This document shows, piece by piece, positions 1 to 7,124 of a stretch of DNA of 10,347 nt. The notes under the pieces were generated by a model. The model saw only the letters and a list, made by a program, of their open reading frames with translations. It had not been told where the DNA came from and searched no databases. This DNA is from Deltaproteobacteria bacterium (lineage in GTDB: Bacteria; Myxococcota; UBA796; SXON01): NCBI GenBank assembly GCA_947483545.1, contig CANKNP010000184.1, positions 1 through 10,347 on the forward strand. The letters are read 5' to 3'. Position 1 is the first letter of the stretch; each line of letters begins with the position of its first letter. Both the position numbers and the translations under genes were made by a program.

Positions 1-1
1 C

Positions 2-1453
2 GACGCCACCGGGCTCGCGCCGATTCGGCTGCTGATGTGGCCGTCCACCTCTGCCGTGGCTGCGAACGGCACGGAGGCCGTGACGGTCACGGTGATCGCG
101 GTGGACGCATGGGGCTTTCCCGTGCCGAACGTCACCGTGAAGCTCTCCGTGCCGCGCGGCGACGGCAGCCTGCCGCCGGAGGTGAAGACCGATGCGCGGG
201 GGCTTGGCCGGACGGCGTTCACGGCGGGCAAGCGCGCCGAGCTCGTCACGCTGCGGGCGGAGGCCGCTGGGGTGTGGACCGAAGCCCCGATCATTCAGGC
301 CACAGGGGCATCTGCGCTGATCCCGGTGGGCGGCCCGCCAGACGTCGAGGCGCTGCTGGAGCGCTGGCGCAACGCGGCGCCCGAGACCCTCGCGATCCGG
401 GCCGGCACCGCGCCCCTCTCGGGCCCGCCGGCCACGATCGTCGTTCAAACCGTGCCGCCCTACACCACGCCCGGGGCCAACATCCTGGTCACCGTGCGGG
501 TGACCGACGCGGCGGGGAAAGGCGTCCCGGGCCAGAAGCTCGCGATCTCTGCGGCCCCTGCCGTGGTCGGCGCGATCACCGACAACCACGACGGTTCCTA
601 CACCTTCGCGGCCCAGCTCCCGGCTGGGATCGACGGTCCGTTGGCCATCTCCGCGGGCGCTCAGAGCGCGCTGGCCCGGCTCGACCTGCCGACGTTGGCC
701 AACGCCGCGGCGGTCTCGGCGTTGCCGGCGGCCTCCGGCGGGTCCAACGGCTCGGGCGGCAGCGTCACCCAGCGCGCGGCAGCCACGACGGAGTTCAAGA
801 AGCTGCGGCTGAGCGCCACGCTGCACAACGCCCACGGGTCGTACAAGATGACCGGCAACGGCGCCGGCGGGCTGATCGGCGCCGCGGAGTACGCGGCCCC
901 CGGCTTCGGGTTCACCGGCCTGGCCGGCGATGCGATCTGGTGGCCTGTCCACGCGAGCTTTGGCGACATCGGGGTCGAAGCCCGCTTGAGCGCCCGGCTC
1001 GAGCTCTACAACGCGCTGGAGAGCACGGGCGTGAGCTTCGCCAGGGACATCATCGCCGGGGCCCGGTACCGCCGTGCTTTTGGGCCGCTGTCCGTGCAAG
1101 GCGGCGTCGCGTTCCACTACACCTCTGGTATGGTTTTCACCTACACGGCGGACTTCAGCGGCGCCGATCCGGTGACCCTCCCGGTAATGGGTGGTCGGGT
1201 CGCCGCGCTCGCCGGCTTCGAGCAGGGCAAGGTCTACGCGGGCGTCGAGGCCGCCGAGACCTTCGTGCCCTTCCCCTGCGTCACGCGGCTCGGCGGCTTC
1301 TTCGAGTTCGCTGTCACCGATGGGATCGGCATCCGCGCGGGCCTCGCGTGGGACTACCGGTCGATGAAGTTCGAAACGGCCAGCGGGGGGGGCGAAGCCC
1401 AGGTGATCCAGAGCCAGACACTCGCGGATCTGGGGGTTGGGTTCGGGTTTTGA
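2..1453 (+). CDS. Surface protein with two Ig-like domains and a C-terminal outer-membrane beta-barrel (5' partial)
   Basis: The reading frame is open from base 2 (DATGLAPIRLLMW...), so the gene starts left of the window and the ATG at 35 is internal. Counting from base 2, residues about 12-101 form an Ig-like domain of the Big-1/invasin type (VTVTVIAVDAWGFPVPNVTVKL, then TDARGLGRTAF). Residues about 143-232 form a second one (ILVTVRVTDAAGKGVPGQKL, then DNHDGSYTF). A Gly/Ser linker (GGSNGSGGS, about 246-254) leads into some 220 residues of alternating polar/hydrophobic strands rich in Gly and aromatics. These end in LGVGFGF, and a terminal Phe on an amphipathic strand is the usual beta-barrel assembly signal. 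My reading is an outer-membrane protein displaying or carrying Ig modules. The barrel family is not recognised and the function is unknown. The gene is followed directly by a REP-like hairpin. Confidence 0.75.
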   Translation, partial: DATGLAPIRLLMWPSTSAVAANGTEAVTVTVIAVDAWGFPVPNVTVKLSVPRGDGSLPPEVKTDARGLGRTAFTAGKRAELVTLRAEAAGVWTEAPIIQATGASALIPVGGPPDVEALLERWRNAAPETLAIRAGTAPLSGPPATIVVQTVPPYTTPGANILVTVRVTDAAGKGVPGQKLAISAAPAVVGAITDNHDGSYTFAAQLPAGIDGPLAISAGAQSALARLDLPTLANAAAVSALPAASGGSNGSGGSVTQRAAATTEFKKLRLSATLHNAHGSYKMTGNGAGGLIGAAEYAAPGFGFTGLAGDAIWWPVHASFGDIGVEARLSARLELYNALESTGVSFARDIIAGARYRRAFGPLSVQGGVAFHYTSGMVFTYTADFSGADPVTLPVMGGRVAALAGFEQGKVYAGVEAAETFVPFPCVTRLGGFFEFAVTDGIGIRAGLAWDYRSMKFETASGGGEAQVIQSQTLADLGVGFGF

Positions 1454-1471
1454 TTCTCTCACGGCGTCTTT

Positions 1472-1541
1472 CCCTTCTCCCCGCTGGGGAGAAGGTGGCG
1501 GGTACTCCCGCCGGATGAGGGGGGTTCAAGATCCCCGCGAT
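1472..1541 (+). repeat. REP-like two-hairpin element (copy C) plus conserved spacer
   Basis: The first hairpin, 1473-1495, is a perfect 10-bp stem (CCTTCTCCCC / GGGGAGAAGG) with a 3-nt loop. The second, 1497-1512, is a perfect 6-bp stem (GGCGGG / CCCGCC) with a TACT loop. A CGGATGAGGG tail follows. The same layout recurs twice at 7125-7249. Bases after the tail (GTTCAAGA, then CCCGCG) also match the spacer between the two inverted copies there, so this looks like one arm plus spacer of a larger inverted unit. The first hairpin sits 20 bp after the upstream stop codon and could weakly stop transcription, but no T-tract follows. A REP-type mobile palindrome is the inference; no REP transposase is in the window. 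Confidence 0.7.
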
Positions 1542-1601
1542 CTCCAAACCTCCCCCCGCCGGATCCCACGGGCGTCCCAGGGCAGTGACAAAACCCACGT
1601 C

Positions 1602-1775
1602 GGAGGCCCCAAGCCCGCCCGCTCATGGAATTTTCGGAGGCCCTCCGTTGCTCTCATGAGAGTTTTGGAGGCCCTCCGTTGCTCTCATGAGAGTTTTGGA
1701 GGCCCTCCGTTGCTCTCATGAGAGTTTTGGAGGCCCGCGTTTGCTCTCATGAGCGTTCTAGCGGCCCGCCGGATC
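1602..1775. repeat. 31-bp tandem repeat array with embedded palindromes
   Basis: Three identical 31-bp units occupy 1636-1666, 1667-1697 and 1698-1728. A fourth unit at 1729-1759 has five mismatches. A degenerate 34-bp unit precedes the array (1602-1635) and a partial one follows it (from 1760). Each unit carries GGAGG-C-CCTCC and a perfect 12-bp dyad, CTCTCATGAGAG, at 1651-1662, 1682-1693 and 1713-1724 (one base off at 1744-1755). The 31-bp spacing is close to three turns of B-DNA, so the dyads would lie on one face of the helix. The array ends about 85 bp before the start of the ATPase gene. It could be an operator array or a simple minisatellite; sequence alone does not decide. Confidence 0.85.
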
Positions 1776-1833
1776 TCCGTAGGCCATCCCGCAGGGTCGC
1801 GCGTCCGCACTTTCGGAAGGCGCGAACCCGCGC

Positions 1834-1839
1834 TATCTT
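1834..1839 (+). promoter_or_regulatory. Possible -10 element (TATCTT) close to the ATPase start codon
   Basis: TATCTT matches four of six positions of the bacterial -10 consensus and lies only 7 nt before the ATG at 1847. No Shine-Dalgarno sequence is visible at normal distance; the purine run GGAAGG at 1815-1820 is too far upstream. Together these would fit a leaderless or near-leaderless transcript. No convincing -35 hexamer is present, so this is a weak call. Confidence 0.2.
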
Positions 1840-1846
1840 CGCGCCC

Positions 1847-2617
1847 ATGATTTTCTACCGAGCCCACAGCAACGAAGTCGAGGTCTTCGAGACCGCCGCC
1901 AAGAACAACCTTCCCGTGCTGCTCAAGGGCCCCACGGGCTGCGGCAAGTCCAGGTTTGTCCGCTACATGGCCGAGAAGCTGAACCGGCCGCTGATCACCG
2001 TCGCGTGCCAGGAGGACCTCGCCGCCGCCGACCTTACCGGCCGCTTCCTGCTCGAGGGCGGCCAGACCGTCTGGCGCGATGGCCCGCTCACCCGCGCCGT
2101 TCGCGAAGGCGCCATCTGCTACCTGGACGAGGTGGTCGAGGCGCGCTCCGACGTCATGACCGTCATCCACCCGCTGACCGACGACCGACGCGTGCTTCCG
2201 CTCGACCGGCTTGGCGTCGAGCTGCAGGCAAAAGAGGGCTTCCTCGTGGTCATCTCCTACAACCCCGGCTACCAGTCAGTGACCAAGGAGCTCAAGGAGA
2301 GCACCCGCCAGCGCTTCGTCTCGATGGCGTTCGACTACCCGAAGCCCGAGATCGAGGCGGAGATCGTCGCCAAGGAGTCGGGCTGTGACCTGGCCTTGGC
2401 GACGCAGCTCGTCCGGCTCGGCCAGGGGTCGCGAAACCTGCGCAGCCACGGGCTCGGCGAGGGCGCCTCGACCCGGTTGCTGGTCTACGCCGCCAGCCTG
2501 GTCGGCTCGGGCCTGTCACTCAAAGACGCCGCCGAGGCCACGCTCGTACACTCCCTGACCGACGACGCCGAGATGACCAAGGCGCTGCGCGAGCTTGTCC
2601 GCTCGGTCCTCGGCTAA
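1847..2617 (+). CDS. MoxR-family AAA+ ATPase, CbbQ/NorQ type
   Basis: This 256-residue protein is a single AAA+ module of normal CbbQ/NorQ length. Walker A is GPTGCGKS (residues 28-35), Walker B is CYLDE (91-95), the sensor-1 Asn is in SYNPGY (N139), and arginine-finger candidates lie in STRQRF (R154/R156). The stretches [33 protein letters not shown] and [16 protein letters not shown] are hallmark CbbQ/NorQ sequence. The C-terminal lid region contains [17 protein letters not shown]. Members use ATP to remodel a client recruited by a partner VWA protein; known clients are Rubisco (CbbQO) and nitric oxide reductase (NorQD). Neither client is encoded here. The ATG at 1847 is preferred over one at 1718 because the upstream extension is translated tandem repeat and low-complexity Arg-rich sequence, while family similarity starts at [15 protein letters not shown]. 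The next gene begins 5 bp after the stop, so the two are very likely co-transcribed. Confidence 0.92.
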   Translation: MIFYRAHSNEVEVFETAAKNNLPVLLKGPTGCGKSRFVRYMAEKLNRPLITVACQEDLAAADLTGRFLLEGGQTVWRDGPLTRAVREGAICYLDEVVEARSDVMTVIHPLTDDRRVLPLDRLGVELQAKEGFLVVISYNPGYQSVTKELKESTRQRFVSMAFDYPKPEIEAEIVAKESGCDLALATQLVRLGQGSRNLRSHGLGEGASTRLLVYAASLVGSGLSLKDAAEATLVHSLTDDAEMTKALRELVRSVLG

Positions 2618-2622
2618 CGGCG

Positions 2623-4683
2623 ATGCCGGCGCCCACCATCAACCTCGACGACTCGCTGAAAGCGACGATGGACGAGTACGGGGTGAGCGCTGCGGATTTG
2701 GGCTTGGCGGCGGAGAATGACGAGGACGCCGAGCGCGCCCTGCTTCGGCACTTTCTGTTTACGGAGCCCAAGCGCCAGTCCTTGACCGGCGAACGAAACG
2801 GCCTCCCGCTCGACCGCGTGCAAAAGCAGCTTCAAGCCCTGCTTCGCATGTTGTCCGGTCACAATTTCCGGATCGCCTACAGCGACCCGCCCTGCACCGA
2901 CAACGTAAACGTCTACCTGCCGAAGGCCGCACCCGCGCCCGAGGAGCCTGTCACCGACCTGCTGCTCTACCGGGTCATGGGGTTGATCCAGGTCGGGTTC
3001 ATCCAGTCCAAGCTGCTCCGGGAGCGATCGATCCTCGCGGAATTGCACAAGGACTGGGTCTTGCGCTCGGCGTTTCATCTGCTCGCCGCACGCTGGGTGC
3101 TCCGCCGCTGGAGCGACGAATACCCGGGCTTGAAGTCGGATATCGCCCGCGTCCCCTATCTGGACAAGGCCGGGTCGATGCGCGTGAACGTGATGGCGGT
3201 CCCGAGGGATGGGATGCCCGCCGCGTTCCTCCCCCTCTACGATGGGCTCGTGGTCTGCTTGAACTGGGTCCAGGCCGGCCCCGATGGAAACGCCGCACGC
3301 GAGTCGGTTCGTCGCGTCGATGCGCTGACCCCCAAGGACGCCGCGTACCGCGATGGCACCGTCGCCGCGGCGCTTTTCCTCGGCGAAGCGCAGAAGCTCC
3401 GCGAGCATTTTCGCAAGCTGCGCTTGGGGCCCCCTCCCCTGCCCTGGTATCTGGGCGTGATTCGGCCGGAGTGGATCCTCGCAGATTTGGGGCGGAACAT
3501 CGCTTATGAGAACGACTGGAAGAAAGGCCAGCTTCCCCTTCGGCAGTTGATCGGGGCGATGGCGAAGAAGGGGATCAGTGGGGCGCAGGGCGAGGTGAAC
3601 CCGGGCGGGTTCGGGCGGCCAAGGTTGGGATTGCGCGACAGGTTGAAGGCCGCGCTGTCGGGCCCGGACCAATCCAAGGCCCCGGCGTATGGCGCCCTTC
3701 GGGACGAACACCAGGACAAGCAGGCCCAGACCCCAGACGCGAAATGGGCGCCGGGAACCTCTGCAAATCAGGCCCTGGCCGAAGGTGAGATGCTCAAGCC
3801 CGACGACACAGGTCGGGAGTACGACGAGTGGGACTACAAGGCCGGGACCTACCGATTTACGGCGGTGAAGATCATCGAGGCCGAGAGCAACGCCGGCTCC
3901 AAAGAGAGCTACGACCGCATCGTGCAGGCGAACCTCAAGCAGATCAAGGAGATCCGCCGAAGGTTTGAGGCATTGCGGGTCGAAGAGCGTTGGCTTCACG
4001 GTCAGCCCGACGGCTCCGAGATCGATCTGAACCGGGCCATCGCCGCGGTGTGTGACATCCACGCGGGCCAGCAGCCCGACGAGCGCATCTTCAAGCGCTT
4101 TCAACGCCAGAAGCAACAGGTCTGCATCCTCACGATGGTCGACGTTTCGGGCTCGACGCAGGGCAATATTCTGGCGCTCGAGCAGGAGGCGATGGTCCTG
4201 TTCGCCGAGGGTCTGCGGACGCTCGACTTCCCTCATGCTTTCTACTCTTTCGGGAACACCCACCCGCAAGAATTCACCATCGGCCGCATCAAGGGCTTCG
4301 ACGAACGCTACGACGAGACCGTGTACAAGCGCCTGTCCAACCTGCGCGCCAACGGGGCCACCCGATTGGGCGCGTATATTCGCCACGCGGGTTTCATCCT
4401 CTCCAACCGGCCCCAGGCCCGCCGCATCCTGATGGTCGTGTCCGACGGAAAACCCGAAGATCGCGGGGATTATCGCGGCACCTACGGGGTCAAGGACACT
4501 GCCATGGCCGTCCAAGAGGTCGCCCGCGCCGGGGTGCACGTCCACTGCATCAGCCTGGATTCGAAGGAAGACGCGGGCGCGTACCTCCAGGAGATCTTTG
4601 GACGGGGCAAGTTCCTGCAGCTGGACAACGTGGACAGCCTTCCCAAAAGGCTCCCTGAGGTTTTCCGGAGCCTGGTGCGGTAG
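2623..4683 (+). CDS. CbbO/NorD-type VWA-domain protein, partner of the MoxR ATPase
   Basis: This 686-residue protein has a long N-terminal helical region (about 1-330). A Gln/Pro/Asp-rich, probably flexible linker follows (about 350-398). Next is the CbbO/NorD signature YDEWDYKAGTYR (400-411), a coiled helical stretch (NLKQIKEIRRRFEALR), and a C-terminal VWA domain. The metal-ion-dependent adhesion site is intact: DVSGS at 507-511, Thr580 in NGATRLG, and Asp608 in SDGKPED. In characterised relatives the VWA MIDAS binds the client while the N-terminal part docks on the ATPase ring. Length falls in the CbbO/NorD range. Only five bases separate it from the ATPase gene and no clear ribosome-binding site is visible, which suggests translational coupling. 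The client is unknown. The following genes encode contractile-tail baseplate-type proteins, so a link to that machine is possible but unproven. Confidence 0.9.
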   Translation: MPAPTINLDDSLKATMDEYGVSAADLGLAAENDEDAERALLRHFLFTEPKRQSLTGERNGLPLDRVQKQLQALLRMLSGHNFRIAYSDPPCTDNVNVYLPKAAPAPEEPVTDLLLYRVMGLIQVGFIQSKLLRERSILAELHKDWVLRSAFHLLAARWVLRRWSDEYPGLKSDIARVPYLDKAGSMRVNVMAVPRDGMPAAFLPLYDGLVVCLNWVQAGPDGNAARESVRRVDALTPKDAAYRDGTVAAALFLGEAQKLREHFRKLRLGPPPLPWYLGVIRPEWILADLGRNIAYENDWKKGQLPLRQLIGAMAKKGISGAQGEVNPGGFGRPRLGLRDRLKAALSGPDQSKAPAYGALRDEHQDKQAQTPDAKWAPGTSANQALAEGEMLKPDDTGREYDEWDYKAGTYRFTAVKIIEAESNAGSKESYDRIVQANLKQIKEIRRRFEALRVEERWLHGQPDGSEIDLNRAIAAVCDIHAGQQPDERIFKRFQRQKQQVCILTMVDVSGSTQGNILALEQEAMVLFAEGLRTLDFPHAFYSFGNTHPQEFTIGRIKGFDERYDETVYKRLSNLRANGATRLGAYIRHAGFILSNRPQARRILMVVSDGKPEDRGDYRGTYGVKDTAMAVQEVARAGVHVHCISLDSKEDAGAYLQEIFGRGKFLQLDNVDSLPKRLPEVFRSLVR

Positions 4684-4708
4684 CGGGAGCGATGGCTGCC
4701 CGGTCCCC

Positions 4709-4757
4709 AGCCCGTAGCCCGAAGCCCGAAGCCCGAAGCCCGAAGCCCGAAGCCCGT
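4709..4757 (+). repeat. Heptanucleotide microsatellite (AGCCCGA)n
   Basis: Seven consecutive 7-bp units run from 4709 to 4757. Five perfect AGCCCGA copies (4716-4750) are bracketed by AGCCCGT at each end. The tract lies in the 172-bp gap between the VWA gene and the tail-protein gene. Slipped-strand copy-number change would alter spacing between the two, and because 7 is not a multiple of 3 it would shift the frame of any translation through it. No gene is supported across the tract. Confidence 0.9.
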
Positions 4758-4855
4758 AAGCCCTCCCCCGCATCCCCTCGCCCGGATACATTCCCGCCGA
4801 GCCCGGATCCCCCCTGCCCAACCTGCCCGTTCCTACCCGCCGAGATGGCAGCCCG

Positions 4856-6019
4856 ATGTCCGGGCGCGCGTTCGCTGCGTTGGCCGCGCCGACGAGCGAC
4901 TATCGGTATCTCGAAGACCTCGTGCGCATCGGCTACCCGGTGCGCGACGCGCTGGCCTTCGTCGGGCGGCACATCGGGAACCCCGTCGGCTACCGGCTCG
5001 TCGAGGGGCTCCGCGGCGAGAAGATCGGGCTCGTTCGCGCGGTGGAGGTCGTGCCCGCAGCGGGAGGCGAGCCCACCTACGTCCGTGGCCACCGCGTGCT
5101 CCCGGACGGATCGCCGGCGTCCTACTTCACGCCGGACGACCTCGTCACGACGGTAACGGAGGTCGTGACCCCCGACGGTCGGGCTCCGGGTGCGTTGAAC
5201 CCGAAGGACAAGGTGGTCCTGCACATCCCGGTGCGCGGCTATCTTCGCTATCTCCCTGGCTTGTTCCAGGGGGCGGTGCCGGCCCAACGCCGCGATGTGG
5301 TCCGGGCCGACGAGGTCTCTGCCAAGCGCTGGACGCCCCCGAAGGCCGACACGCTTCAGTCTGCGGAGGTCCAGCAGTTCAACGCCGATCCCTTGCGGCG
5401 TTTCCTGTTCATCTACCAGCACATCATGACGACGATCACGGACCGCATCGACCAGGTGCCGGCGCTGATTGATCCGGGGGTCACCGACCCGCGGTTTCTG
5501 CCTTGGCTCGCGAGCTGGGTGAGCTTTGAGCTGGACAGTTCGCTGCCCCTGTACCAGCAGCGCGAGCTGACCCGCCGGGCCATCCGGCTCTACCGCACCC
5601 GAGGGACCGCTGCGGGCGTCGAAGAGATGATCCGGGTGCTGACCTCCGCGCCGGTCCGGGTGCTCGAGCTCCGCTATCCCAACCGCTTTGTGCTGGGCAA
5701 AAGCACCTTGTCCGGCGGCAACGATATCTCCCAACGCTACCGGAAAGGCGAGCCGGGCGCGCATTTCCTGGTCGAGCCGGACCGCGCCCGCACAACCTTC
5801 TTCTCGCTCCTGCTGGAGCCGATGCCCGCCTTCAAGAAGCGTTTTGGCGAGCGTGCCGTCGAGGTGCTTGCCCGCATCGCCCAGATCGTGACGAACGAGA
5901 AGCCGGCGCACGTCACGTTCACCATTCTTTTCGCACCGTCCAAGCCCGCGGCACCCGAGCCCAAGAAAGCGCCCGAGCCCAAGAAGGGGCCCGACCTCGA
6001 GAAGGCGCCTGCACCCTGA
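4856..6019 (+). CDS. Phage tail protein I / contractile injection system baseplate protein (TIGR02242-like)
   Basis: This is a 387-residue protein. From about residue 129 to 345 it carries the tail-protein-I-like domain found in phage-tail-like particles: YLRYLPGLFQ, then RFLFIYQHIMTTITDRID (182-199), FLPWLASWVSFELD (214-227), and LTRRAIRLYRTRGTAAGVEE (238-257). That pattern is characteristic of TIGR02242-type proteins of extracellular contractile injection systems, where they form part of the baseplate wedge. Residues 1-125 are an unrecognised extension (YLEDLVRIGYPVRDALAF and following). The last about 28 residues are a Pro/Ala/Lys/Glu-rich tail (PEPKKAPEPKKGPDLEKAP), probably disordered. 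The start is ATG 4856, with only a weak GAG upstream. A 35-bp gap separates it from the next gene on the same strand, consistent with one operon. Sheath, tube and spike genes are not in the window. Confidence 0.82.
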   Translation: MSGRAFAALAAPTSDYRYLEDLVRIGYPVRDALAFVGRHIGNPVGYRLVEGLRGEKIGLVRAVEVVPAAGGEPTYVRGHRVLPDGSPASYFTPDDLVTTVTEVVTPDGRAPGALNPKDKVVLHIPVRGYLRYLPGLFQGAVPAQRRDVVRADEVSAKRWTPPKADTLQSAEVQQFNADPLRRFLFIYQHIMTTITDRIDQVPALIDPGVTDPRFLPWLASWVSFELDSSLPLYQQRELTRRAIRLYRTRGTAAGVEEMIRVLTSAPVRVLELRYPNRFVLGKSTLSGGNDISQRYRKGEPGAHFLVEPDRARTTFFSLLLEPMPAFKKRFGERAVEVLARIAQIVTNEKPAHVTFTILFAPSKPAAPEPKKAPEPKKGPDLEKAPAP

Positions 6020-6054
6020 TCTATAGCCTTTAGACCCCATTTTCCAGGTATATC

Positions 6055-6996
6055 GTGGACCCCAAGAAAACCTTCCTGCTCACCCGCCTCCGCCCGTTTG
6101 AGGGCCTGGCGCTCACGGCTGACGATTTGTCGGCCGACCAGCTCTACCACCGCTCCAACCTGCACCGGCACGTCCACTACATGCACGGGCACGGGCTCGT
6201 TCAGGGGCTCAAGGTCAGCATCGAGCAGCGAAAAGACCGGTACGTCGCGATCATCGAGGCCGGGTACGGCGTCGCGCGCAACGGCCAGGGCATCATCCTG
6301 CCCGAGTCGGTCGAAGTCCAGCTCGAAGTGCCCCGCCAGGACGGCGAGTACATGCTCTGGCTCTTCCATGTTGAGCAGCTTCAAAGCGACATGTTGCGCC
6401 CCCGCTTCGATACCCACGAGCGCTCCGAGTCCCGCGTCGCCGAGCAGGCCAAACCCCGGCTCCACCCCGCCGAAGAGGACCACGAAGACGCCGTCGCGCT
6501 CACCCGCATCAACGTGCGCTTGGGCCGCATGGTGCAGGTCCAGCTGCCGGTGCCTCGCGCGGGTCGTCAACCTCGGGCGGCCGAGTCGTACCTCAAGCCG
6601 CGGGTGGTGGAATTCATCCGGGTCAACAAGAACGTCATCCTCAACCTGTTCCGCACGGCGTTGCTGCAGGAATTGGATTTGGGCGCGTTCGGATTTTACT
6701 CCGCGCTCGTCAGCTCGGAATTCCTGTTGATCGAAGAAGGAACCAGTGATCGCGTGCTTTACCGCACCGCCGGATCCCTGATTGGATATTCCCACGATTT
6801 CTATACCGCGCTGCCGAAAACCCTGGAGCGTGTGGACAAGTTCAAGGAATTCGTCCGTCGTGTGAACGCCGAAGTGCCCGGCGCCGAGCAGGGCGACAAG
6901 ATCTGGCAGCAGTGGTTCGACAAGTTCGAGCGCTTGCTCCAGCCCTTGGGCAAGATCGCCGAAGAGCTGGAACGTACGGTCGAAGCGCAACGCTGA
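6055..6996 (+). CDS. Uncharacterised protein, probable baseplate-associated component of a contractile injection system
   Basis: This 313-residue protein starts at GTG 6055: an in-frame TAG at 6031 closes the frame upstream, no earlier start exists, and CCAGG at 6044-6048 is a possible ribosome-binding site. The N-terminus reads RLRPFEGLALTADDLSADQ (11-29), then a His-rich helix ending HGHGLVQGLKV (44-54). A beta-rich segment follows with GYGVARNGQGIILPESV (70-86). A charged, probably flexible segment (about 118-147) precedes a helical C-terminal half with several Trp/Phe-rich amphipathic helices. The combination of an 'L(L)TADDL' start, a helix, 'HGxGLxxGLxV' and a 'G-x-A-x-x-x-x-G-x-x-I/L' beta element resembles uncharacterised proteins I associate with eCIS gene clusters. 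It also faintly recalls the N-terminal fold order of the type VI baseplate protein TssK. No signal peptide or membrane segment is seen. Function beyond its position next to the tail protein is inference. Confidence 0.65.
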   Translation: MDPKKTFLLTRLRPFEGLALTADDLSADQLYHRSNLHRHVHYMHGHGLVQGLKVSIEQRKDRYVAIIEAGYGVARNGQGIILPESVEVQLEVPRQDGEYMLWLFHVEQLQSDMLRPRFDTHERSESRVAEQAKPRLHPAEEDHEDAVALTRINVRLGRMVQVQLPVPRAGRQPRAAESYLKPRVVEFIRVNKNVILNLFRTALLQELDLGAFGFYSALVSSEFLLIEEGTSDRVLYRTAGSLIGYSHDFYTALPKTLERVDKFKEFVRRVNAEVPGAEQGDKIWQQWFDKFERLLQPLGKIAEELERTVEAQR

Positions 6997-7124
6997 CCTT
7001 GTTTGGGCGGCTTGGGGCCATCGGCCGCAGGTTCGCCTCCGCTGTGAAACGCCGCTGCAAATTGGCGGGGGCGGGGATCGCTTCCCGCGAGTTGCCAGCC
7101 GCCGCACCCTCTCACCCTGTCCTA

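Noticed and set aside
1473..1495. Rho-independent terminator after the barrel gene
   Set aside because: The hairpin is strong but no T-run follows, and the same hairpin recurs as part of a dispersed repeat, so the repeat explanation is preferred.
1602..1775. CRISPR array
   Set aside because: The 31-bp units are directly abutting with no unique spacers, and no cas gene is present.
1718..1846. Earlier start for the MoxR ATPase giving a 299-residue protein
   Set aside because: The extra 43 residues translate the tandem repeat and an Arg-rich low-complexity stretch. Family similarity starts at the ATG at 1847.
2614..4821. Long minus-strand frame opposite the VWA gene
   Set aside because: It lies antisense to a protein with intact family motifs, and its own translation shows no recognisable domain. 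It is a GC-rich shadow frame.
4692..5156. Plus-strand frame through the heptamer repeat as a phase-variable gene
   Set aside because: It is Pro/Ser/Arg low-complexity sequence and overlaps the tail protein in another frame, with no domain and no ribosome-binding site.
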